A stretch of 64,000 nucleotides of DNA, from positions 124,001-188,000 of the forward strand of contig CANQNW010000002.1 in the NCBI GenBank assembly GCA_947625305.1. The letters run 5' to 3'. The stretch comes from Candidatus Gastranaerophilales bacterium (GTDB lineage: Bacteria; Cyanobacteriota; Vampirovibrionia; Gastranaerophilales; Gastranaerophilaceae). The notes under the pieces are model-generated. The model made no database searches and was not told where the DNA came from. It was given only the letters and a program-made list of their open reading frames with translations. Positions 18,862-25,698 of the stretch are shown here, piece after piece. A program made the translations under genes and the position numbers. How positions within the stretch are numbered: position 1 is the first letter of the stretch; every line of letters begins with the position of its first letter.

Positions 18862-20514
18862 ATGATTAAATCCGTTTCGGTTAAAAATTTTATACTTATT
18901 GATGAAATTACCCTTGAATTTGATAAAGGGTTTAATGTTTTTACGGGTGAAACGGGAGCGGGTAAAAGTATTATAATAGGTGCTATTGATACTGTGCTCG
19001 GGGCTAAAGCAAGTAAAGAAGTTATAAAATCAGGTTCCGATAAAGCCATAATCGAACTTACCATTGAGTTAAACGATGATTTTGACAAAACAATATTAAT
19101 AAATAACGGTATTGAAACCGAAACCGGCGAACTTATAATATCAAGAGAAATAACTCCTTTGCAATCCCGTTCAAGAATTAACGGGGTTATGGTAACCTTG
19201 GATTTTATTAAAGAAATAAGGGAAAATCTGCTTGATATACATACTCAGCATCAAAATTATAACTATCTTCAGCCTAAAAATCATATAATTCTTTTGGATA
19301 ATTTTGCCCTAAAACCGCACAGGGATAATGTTGAACTCTATAAAACAAATTATCAAAAATATTTAGAGTTATCAAAAAAACTTGAAAATATGATAAAAGA
19401 AACAGAAGGAATTAAACAGCAGGAGGATTTTCTTAAATTTCAAATTAAAGAAATTGAAGACAGCAAAATTGAAGATGTAAATGAATGCGAGATTTTAAAT
19501 AAAGAACTTGATATTTTATCAAACATTGAAAAATTAAAAGAACTTTCATATTCTGCATATCAAGCCTTAAACGGCGACAGAGAAAATATACTGGATGCAT
19601 TAGGAATTGTAAAAGCAAATATTTCAAAACTTGCCTCAACGGATGAGAGCATTAACCCTATTGAAGAAGATTTTATTAATGCCTATGAAACCTTAAAAGA
19701 AATATCCTCAGCTCTTCGTAATTACTCGGAATCAAAAGAAAACGATAATGAAAGAATGGACTATATAGGTGAAAGGCTCAGCCACTTAGACAAAATTAAG
19801 CGAAAATACGGAAATACATTAGAGGATGTTTTAAATACCTACGATAAGCTTTCAAATGAACTAAATTCAATAGAGATATCTCAAGATGAAATAATAAATA
19901 CCGAAAAAGAAATAAAAGAATTAAAATTATCCTTGGACGAATTATCAAATACAATAAGCAAAGCAAGAAAAGAACTGGCAAAAGTATTATCTGAAGCCGT
20001 AACAAAAGAACTAGAAAAACTTGAACTGCCTAAATCAAGATTTGAAATATCGGTTGAACCATCTATAATGAACGAAAACGGGATTGATAAAGTTGAATTT
20101 TTAATATCCACCAATGTTTCGGAAGATATAAAGCCTCTTGCAAAAACGGCCTCGGGCGGTGAAATATCAAGAGTAATGCTCGCAATAAAATCAATTTTTG
20201 CGCAAGCGGATAAAACAAATACCGTTATATTTGATGAAATAGATACGGGGATATCAGGTAAAGCATCGCAAGCGGTAGCGGATGAAATTTCAGACCTTTC
20301 AAAATCACATCAAATAATACTTATAACTCACCAGCCCATCATTGCAGCTAAAGCTTCAACCCATTTTTATGTAAAAAAAGAACAAACCGATACTACAAAA
20401 GTAACGGTTTATAACTTAAAAGATGAAAACAGGGTAAAAGCAATCGCCCTGCTTGCCGCAGGCGAAATTAATGAAGATTCCACGGCATTTGCTAAAAATT
20501 TGCTGGGAGTTTAA
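18862..20514 (+). CDS. recN: DNA repair protein RecN
   Basis: SMC-like ATPase for double-strand-break repair, 550 aa. It has an N-terminal Walker A (G29-ETGAGKS36), a long central coiled coil (about residues 150-370), the ABC signature ASGGEISRVMLAIK (about 428-441), and Walker B with D-loop (VIFDEIDTGISGKA). The C-terminus has the usual SKSHQIILITHQP stretch. It follows nadK by 1 base. Confidence 0.97.
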   Translation: MIKSVSVKNFILIDEITLEFDKGFNVFTGETGAGKSIIIGAIDTVLGAKASKEVIKSGSDKAIIELTIELNDDFDKTILINNGIETETGELIISREITPLQSRSRINGVMVTLDFIKEIRENLLDIHTQHQNYNYLQPKNHIILLDNFALKPHRDNVELYKTNYQKYLELSKKLENMIKETEGIKQQEDFLKFQIKEIEDSKIEDVNECEILNKELDILSNIEKLKELSYSAYQALNGDRENILDALGIVKANISKLASTDESINPIEEDFINAYETLKEISSALRNYSESKENDNERMDYIGERLSHLDKIKRKYGNTLEDVLNTYDKLSNELNSIEISQDEIINTEKEIKELKLSLDELSNTISKARKELAKVLSEAVTKELEKLELPKSRFEISVEPSIMNENGIDKVEFLISTNVSEDIKPLAKTASGGEISRVMLAIKSIFAQADKTNTVIFDEIDTGISGKASQAVADEISDLSKSHQIILITHQPIIAAKASTHFYVKKEQTDTTKVTVYNLKDENRVKAIALLAAGEINEDSTAFAKNLLGV

Positions 20515-20529
20515 TCGCAGGAGAGAATA

Positions 20530-21408
20530 TTGTCTAGTTATAAGTTATATAGCGGAAATTGTTTGGATATTATTAAAGAAATTCCTGATAATTCAATAGA
20601 TTTAATTGTTACCGACCCGCCGTATTTTATAGACGGGATGGGAGATGACTGGAACGATAATACTTTAAATAAAAAATCAAAAAAAGCAGGAGTTATAGGT
20701 GGTCTGCCTGTTGGTATGAAGTTTGATCCCGAGCAGGGTAAAAGGCTATATAATTTTATGCTCCCGATAGTTAAAGAATATTATAGAATATTAAAACCGG
20801 GGGCATTTTGCATTGTATTTTCTCAAGCCCGTTTGTATCACAGGTTAGCCTCCGCTCTTGATGACTGCGGATTTGAATTAAGAGATATGCTCTGCTGGAA
20901 ATATGAGGGGCAGGCTAAAGCATTTTCTCAAGACCATTTTATAAAGAAAAGAAAAGATTTAACCGAAAAAGAAAAAGAAGATATCATTAAAAGTATGGAG
21001 GGCAGAAAAACACCCCAGTTAAAACCTCAAATAGAACCTATGGCGCTGGCTCAAAAGCCGAAAGAAGGCACTTTCGTTGATAATTGGATTAAATATAAAA
21101 CAGGGCTTATGAATGCTAATGAGACTTTGGATGGGATGTTCCCCGGTAATGTAATAGAAATATCTAAGAGAGAAAGACTTCAGGAAGAAGATTTTAAAAT
21201 TGAACATTTAACCGTAAAACCCGTTAAATTGATTGACCATTTAATTAAACTGTATACTCTTGAAGGTCAGACGGTATTAGACAGCTTTTGCGGAAGCGGT
21301 TCCCATGGAGTTGCGGCATTAAAATGCAAAAGAAAATTTATCGGTATCGAAATTGAAAAAAAATATTATGATATCGCTTTAAAAAGACTTCAAAAAATAC
21401 AATTTTAA
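20530..21408 (+). CDS. Orphan DNA methyltransferase (N6-adenine/N4-cytosine, beta-class order)
   Basis: A 292-aa DNA amino-methyltransferase. The catalytic motif D29-P-P-Y32 lies near the N-terminus and the SAM-binding FxGxG motif (LDSFCGSGSHG, about residues 250-260) near the C-terminus, the order of the beta class (DpnA/HinfI-like, PF01555). The middle (about 60-210) is the target-recognition region. Translation starts at TTG (20530) after a CAGGAGAG ribosome site. No restriction endonuclease gene lies nearby, so it is an orphan enzyme, possibly regulatory. It is the last gene of the grpE run. Confidence 0.9.
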   Translation: MSSYKLYSGNCLDIIKEIPDNSIDLIVTDPPYFIDGMGDDWNDNTLNKKSKKAGVIGGLPVGMKFDPEQGKRLYNFMLPIVKEYYRILKPGAFCIVFSQARLYHRLASALDDCGFELRDMLCWKYEGQAKAFSQDHFIKKRKDLTEKEKEDIIKSMEGRKTPQLKPQIEPMALAQKPKEGTFVDNWIKYKTGLMNANETLDGMFPGNVIEISKRERLQEEDFKIEHLTVKPVKLIDHLIKLYTLEGQTVLDSFCGSGSHGVAALKCKRKFIGIEIEKKYYDIALKRLQKIQF

Positions 21409-21647
21409 GCCATATAGTTAATTTTACCGTCATTTAAAAGGTTTTGAGGACTTCTTATTGTTTTAGCCACTTCGTCAATTGAACCTTTTACATTTATAGC
21501 TGAGCCGTCATTAAAATGAACGGAGGAATTTTCCTGTCCCTGCTCAATATATGTCACGTTCTTTGGGTTAATATATGCAGGGTTTACGGAATAAGCCGAC
21601 TTCACCTGTACTTGTCCGCTTGATACATTAGCAGTAAAATTAATCAT
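21405..21647 (-). CDS. Small hypothetical protein, FlbD-like pattern
   Basis: An 80-aa protein on the minus strand. The chosen ATG at 21647 has an AAGGAG site 8 bases upstream, better than an in-frame GTG at 21656. The core VNPAYINPKNVTYIEQ, then SVHFNDGSAINVKGSIDEVAKTI, resembles small beta proteins of the FlbD/SwrD kind (N-P-x-x-I, then F-x-D-G, then V-x-x-S-x-D-E-V), but the match is weak and by eye. It ends 4 bases inside the methyltransferase gene, tail to tail. Confidence 0.6.
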   Translation of the reverse strand: MINFTANVSSGQVQVKSAYSVNPAYINPKNVTYIEQGQENSSVHFNDGSAINVKGSIDEVAKTIRSPQNLLNDGKINYMA

Positions 21648-21773
21648 TACACACACTCCTTATCTTTTTCTTTATTTTAATATAAAATCTGCAAAATTTC
21701 CAACTGATTTTATCTAATAGGCTAATTCAAATTTTGTTCTTGTTTGATAAAGTACTTGAAAACGGAGAACACT

Positions 21774-22775
21774 ATGAATAACTTTATTTTTTACGAAATA
21801 AAAGAATATGAAAAAACATTTTTTGAACAGGAACTTTATGATAAATTTAATCTTGAATTTAAAGAAGAAGAACTAACTCCCGAAAGCGATCTGAATTTCA
21901 GAGAAGAAAATGCCGAAATAATCTCTGTTTTTACAGGTTCAAGACTTACAAAAGAAACTCTTTTAAAATTTCAGGATTTAAAATTAATCCTTACCCGTTC
22001 TGTCGGTTACAGTCATATTGATACCGAATACTGTAATGAAAAAAATATAATAGTTGCAAATACTCCTCATTACGGTGATTACACGGTTGCGGAATATACC
22101 TTCGGACTATTATTAAATCTTGTAAGAAGAATTTGCTACGGGGAAAGCGAACTTAAAATGGGCGATATGTACCCAGAAACTTTTGGCATGGAACTTTTTG
22201 ATAAAACCATAGGAATAATCGGAACAGGCTCTATCGGCTCAAAATCAGTAAAAATAGCAAAGGGTTTTTCCATGAATGTTATCTGCTTTGATGTTTATCA
22301 TAACATTGAATTAGAGAAAGAATTTAACATTAAATATGTTGACTTGGATACTTTATGCAAATTATCCGATATTATACTGCTTCATGCCCCGTTAACTACA
22401 ACTTCGTACCATTTAATTGATAAAAACAAAATTGCGCTTATGAAAGATAATGCGGTTATAATTAATACCGCAAGAGGAGAACTCATTGATACTGAAGCAT
22501 TATATGATGCTCTATTAGACGGGAAGTTAAGAGGTGCGGGGCTTGATGTACTTGAGTTTGAAGAAACAATTTCAAATAAACGGCCCGGAGAAAACATCAA
22601 TTTAAAAAATCTGCGAACCTCTTTAATAAATAATAAACTTTTAAATTTACCCAACGTTATAGCAACTCCGCATATAGCCTACGATACAAAAGAAGCGGTA
22701 CAAAGAATATTAAATATGACAATGGATAACTTAAACCAATATTTAAAAGGCGAAATAATTACACATAAAATTTGA
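21774..22775 (+). CDS. D-isomer-specific 2-hydroxyacid dehydrogenase (D-lactate dehydrogenase-like)
   Basis: A cytosolic NAD-dependent oxidoreductase of 333 aa. The Rossmann motif GIIGTGSIGSKSVKIAKGF lies near residues 143-161. The catalytic residues are in INTARGELIDTEAL (Arg), LDVLEFEE (Glu) and ATPHIAYDTKEA (His). The layout suits D-lactate dehydrogenase, which would regenerate NAD+ in fermentation, but other 2-hydroxyacids are possible. The ATG at 21774 is chosen over an in-frame TTG at 21744 because of the GGAG site 6 bases before it. Confidence 0.9.
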   Translation: MNNFIFYEIKEYEKTFFEQELYDKFNLEFKEEELTPESDLNFREENAEIISVFTGSRLTKETLLKFQDLKLILTRSVGYSHIDTEYCNEKNIIVANTPHYGDYTVAEYTFGLLLNLVRRICYGESELKMGDMYPETFGMELFDKTIGIIGTGSIGSKSVKIAKGFSMNVICFDVYHNIELEKEFNIKYVDLDTLCKLSDIILLHAPLTTTSYHLIDKNKIALMKDNAVIINTARGELIDTEALYDALLDGKLRGAGLDVLEFEETISNKRPGENINLKNLRTSLINNKLLNLPNVIATPHIAYDTKEAVQRILNMTMDNLNQYLKGEIITHKI

Positions 22776-22784
22776 CAAAAAAAA

Positions 22785-22817
22785 TGCAAGTTTAAATGTA
22801 AGATTTAAGAACTTGCA
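22785..22817. repeat. Inverted repeat downstream of the dehydrogenase gene
   Basis: TGCAAGTT (22785-22792) and AACTTGCA (22810-22817) form a perfect 8-bp stem; AT pairs extend it with a small bulge. No T-run follows, so it may be an operator or RNA hairpin rather than a terminator. It lies in the 241-base gap before asd. Confidence 0.5.
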
Positions 22818-22883
22818 ATATTTACACTAGCCGAAACATTAATAACAAAATTATTATACAACAATTTTCCATGTCCGTAAAGC

Positions 22884-22910
22884 GATTGAAAGATAATTTT
22901 TCAATTTTTA
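22884..22910 (+). terminator. Weak AT-rich terminator-like hairpin
   Basis: ATTGAAA, a 7-base loop and TTTCAAT, followed by TTTTTA, in the gap between the dehydrogenase and asd. The stem is AT-only apart from one G-C pair, so strength is doubtful. It would end the dehydrogenase transcript. Confidence 0.35.
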
Positions 22911-23016
22911 TTAAAAAAGTTAATATAATTTTACATGATAAAAAAATACGGTTAAAAGCCTTGTTTTATTGTTTAATTTATCAGATAATTTCAATATAAA
23001 TAGAGAGGTAGAGAAT

Positions 23017-24033
23017 ATGAGAAAGCCTGTAATAGGAGTGCTTGGCGCAACAGGGGTTGTCGGAAGGCACATTTTAGAAATACTTGAAGAAAATAACGTT
23101 GTATATGAGGATATAAAATTTTTAGCCAGCAAAAAAAGTGCGGGTAAAACAATACAATTTAAAGGTAAAGATTATACGGTTATAGAAGCAACTCCCGAGG
23201 CTTTTGAGGGAATAAATATAGTATTAGCATCAGCAGGCGGTTCAACAAGTTTAGCTTTGGCAAAAGAAGCAGTTAAACGAGGTGCTGTCTATATTGATAA
23301 CTCCAGTGCTTTCAGGATGGAAAAAGATGTTCCGCTTGTTATTGCAGGTGTTAATGATGAAGATATCAGAACTCATAAAGGAATAATAGCAAATCCGAAC
23401 TGTTCTACTTCTCAATTAATGCTTGTATTAAAGCCGTTACACGACTATGCCGGTATAAAAAGAATGATAGTAAGCACATATCAATCAGTATCAGGTGCAG
23501 GACTAGCCGCTATTAACGAGCTTAAAGAAAATACAATTGCAGTTAACAATAAACAGCCTTTTGAAAATAAGGTATTTAAAAAGCCCATAGCTTATAATTG
23601 TATTCCGCAAATAGATGTATTCTGCGATAACGGCTACACAAAAGAAGAAATGAAAGTAACAAACGAAACAAGAAAAATTCTTCACTTAAACCCGGATACT
23701 CCGATTTCTTGTACGGCAGTAAGAGTTCCTGTATTTGTAGGGCATTCTGAAGCGGTAACGGTGGAATTTGAAAAAGAATTATCACCCGATAAAGCAAGGA
23801 AAATATTAGAACATGCCTGGGGTGTAAAAGTTATTGACGACCCCGAAAATTACGAATTTCCTACAGCAATAATGGCAGCGGGAACAAATCCCGTATATGT
23901 GGGCAGAATCAGAAAAGATATAGCATTTGATAACGCAATAACATTTTGGTGCGTAGCTGATAATTTAAGAATAGGAGCAGCATTAAATACCGTAAGAATT
24001 GCCGAAAAAGTTATTGAAATGCAGGTATTTTAA
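23017..24033 (+). CDS. asd: Aspartate-semialdehyde dehydrogenase
   Basis: Converts aspartyl phosphate to aspartate semialdehyde for diaminopimelate, lysine, threonine and methionine. It has 338 aa from the ATG at 23017 (GAGG site upstream; an in-frame TTG at 22969 has none). The NADP-binding GVLGATGVVGRHIL is at residues 7-20, the catalytic Cys is C129 in ANPNCSTSQ, and the C-terminal part has the family's RKDIAFDNAITFWCVADNLRIGAA block. dapA follows 11 bases later, so asd-dapA form an operon feeding peptidoglycan diaminopimelate. Confidence 0.97.
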   Translation: MRKPVIGVLGATGVVGRHILEILEENNVVYEDIKFLASKKSAGKTIQFKGKDYTVIEATPEAFEGINIVLASAGGSTSLALAKEAVKRGAVYIDNSSAFRMEKDVPLVIAGVNDEDIRTHKGIIANPNCSTSQLMLVLKPLHDYAGIKRMIVSTYQSVSGAGLAAINELKENTIAVNNKQPFENKVFKKPIAYNCIPQIDVFCDNGYTKEEMKVTNETRKILHLNPDTPISCTAVRVPVFVGHSEAVTVEFEKELSPDKARKILEHAWGVKVIDDPENYEFPTAIMAAGTNPVYVGRIRKDIAFDNAITFWCVADNLRIGAALNTVRIAEKVIEMQVF

Positions 24034-24044
24034 GGAGGAAGAAT

Positions 24045-24929
24045 ATGAGATATAATGCGGGCGAACTTATAACTGCAATGATTACTCCTTTTAAAGAGGA
24101 TTTAACCGTTGATTATAATGCACTTGAAAGATTGGTCAATCATCTTATAAATACAGGCTCAGATGCCATTTTAGTGGCGGGAACGACAGGCGAAACTCCT
24201 ACTTTATCACACGAAGAAGAAACGGAAATTTTCAAATTTGTTAAGAAAACGGTAAATGGCAGAGTAAAACTGATAATGGGGGCAGGTTCCAATTCAACTA
24301 AAACGGCTGTTGAATCTTCACTTAAAGCAAAAGATTTAGGCGCTGATGCCATTCTAACGGTTGTTCCGTATTATAATAAACCTTCTCAAAAAGGTATGTA
24401 TGAACACTTTTCGGCAATCGCAAAAGCCGTTGATTTACCTGTTATTTTATACAACATCCCCGGCAGGACAGGGGTTAATATGCAGCCTGTAACAATTGCA
24501 AAGCTTGCAAAAGATTATAAAAACATAGTCGCAGTAAAACAAAGTAATTCGGATTTAGACTTAATCAGCGACATAAAATCACTTTGCCCCGAGGATTTTA
24601 CAATATATTCAGGAGATGACAGCTTAACACTTCCTATGATGTCCTTAGGCGCATACGGGGTTATTAGTGTTGCATCTCACATCGCAGGTAAAAAACTTAA
24701 AGATATGATTTCTTTATTTAAATCAGGTAAAAACCAGGAGGCTCTTAAACTTCATCTCGAACTTTATCCTCTTTTCAGAAAACTGTTTATGGCGCCAAAT
24801 CCCGTTCCGGTTAAAGCCGCATTAAATCATCTGGGGCTTATTAATGATTTTGTAAGAAGTCCGTTAGTTACATTAGATGACGAAGAAAAAAATGAATTAT
24901 TTGCAATAATTGATAAATATTCGTTATAA
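24045..24929 (+). CDS. dapA: 4-hydroxy-tetrahydrodipicolinate synthase
   Basis: Condenses pyruvate with aspartate semialdehyde, the first committed step to diaminopimelate and lysine. It is a TIM barrel of 294 aa. The Schiff-base lysine is K165 (IVAVKQSNSD), the catalytic Tyr is Y136 (ILYNIPGRTG), and the GTTGETPTLSHEE substrate loop is at about residues 46-58. A strong AAGGAGG ribosome site precedes the ATG. The product of the neighbouring asd is its substrate. Confidence 0.98.
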   Translation: MRYNAGELITAMITPFKEDLTVDYNALERLVNHLINTGSDAILVAGTTGETPTLSHEEETEIFKFVKKTVNGRVKLIMGAGSNSTKTAVESSLKAKDLGADAILTVVPYYNKPSQKGMYEHFSAIAKAVDLPVILYNIPGRTGVNMQPVTIAKLAKDYKNIVAVKQSNSDLDLISDIKSLCPEDFTIYSGDDSLTLPMMSLGAYGVISVASHIAGKKLKDMISLFKSGKNQEALKLHLELYPLFRKLFMAPNPVPVKAALNHLGLINDFVRSPLVTLDDEEKNELFAIIDKYSL

Positions 24930-24949
24930 TTTTCTTAAGAGGATAATAG

Positions 24950-25696
24950 TTGTTTAAATTCTTTGATAAGAAAATAAAATCCCATAAAAAAGGTAATACA
25001 ATGTCAGAAACACTTATAGCTCTGACAATAGTCGGGGTTGTTTTTACCATTTCTATGGGGACAATGGTCGCTGATGTTAACAGAAACCAAACAGTTGAAA
25101 GACTAAAAAAAATATATGCATCATTGGCTGATACGTTTAATGCCTCCTCAATAATAAACGGAAATCCTAAATATTGGAATATTTCTGATGGCTTAAGTGA
25201 TTATAATTCTTATGAGTTTTTTACTTCTTATTTAAAACCCTCATTAGTAATTTTACGTGATTGTAAAACCTCCACGCAAGAAGATTGTAATTATATCTTT
25301 AAAGAAATGGACGGCACTGAAAAATCATTAAATGATTCTTGGGCAAGATTCTACCTTAATGACGGCACTTTTGTTGCTCTACAAACAAACGGCAATGATA
25401 AATATAAAGTTATATATTTTTATGTAGATATAAACGGTAAAAAAAGATTAAATGTAGTAGCAAGAGATATTTTTATCTTTGAATATTGGATTGAAAATGC
25501 TGAACACCCTGAATATGAAGGTAAATTATTACCTTTTGGGCATCAATATTCAAGAGAACAATTAATATCTGCCGATGATAAAAATAATTGCAATGTTAAA
25601 ACAAACGGCAACTATTGTTCTGCTTTAATAATGAAGGATAACTGGCAGATACTTCAAGGCTATCCATGGGCACAAGCTAGATATGTAGTTAAATAG
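24950..25696 (+). CDS. Type IV pilin-like protein
   Basis: A 248-aa protein with a prepilin-type N-terminus. A short basic leader (KSHKKG) is followed by NTMSETLIALTIVGVVF, with cleavage expected after Gly and the conserved Glu at position +5, then a hydrophobic helix. The remaining 200 residues are a soluble domain with two Cys pairs (DCKTSTQEDC; CNVKTNGNYC). It is a pseudopilin or minor pilin of a type IV pilus/type II secretion-like system; no other pilus gene is in the window. The start is TTG at 24950 with AGAGGA upstream. It follows dapA by 20 bases and ends 2 bases from the convergent 880-aa gene. Confidence 0.8.
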   Translation: MFKFFDKKIKSHKKGNTMSETLIALTIVGVVFTISMGTMVADVNRNQTVERLKKIYASLADTFNASSIINGNPKYWNISDGLSDYNSYEFFTSYLKPSLVILRDCKTSTQEDCNYIFKEMDGTEKSLNDSWARFYLNDGTFVALQTNGNDKYKVIYFYVDINGKKRLNVVARDIFIFEYWIENAEHPEYEGKLLPFGHQYSREQLISADDKNNCNVKTNGNYCSALIMKDNWQILQGYPWAQARYVVK

Positions 25697-25698
25697 TT

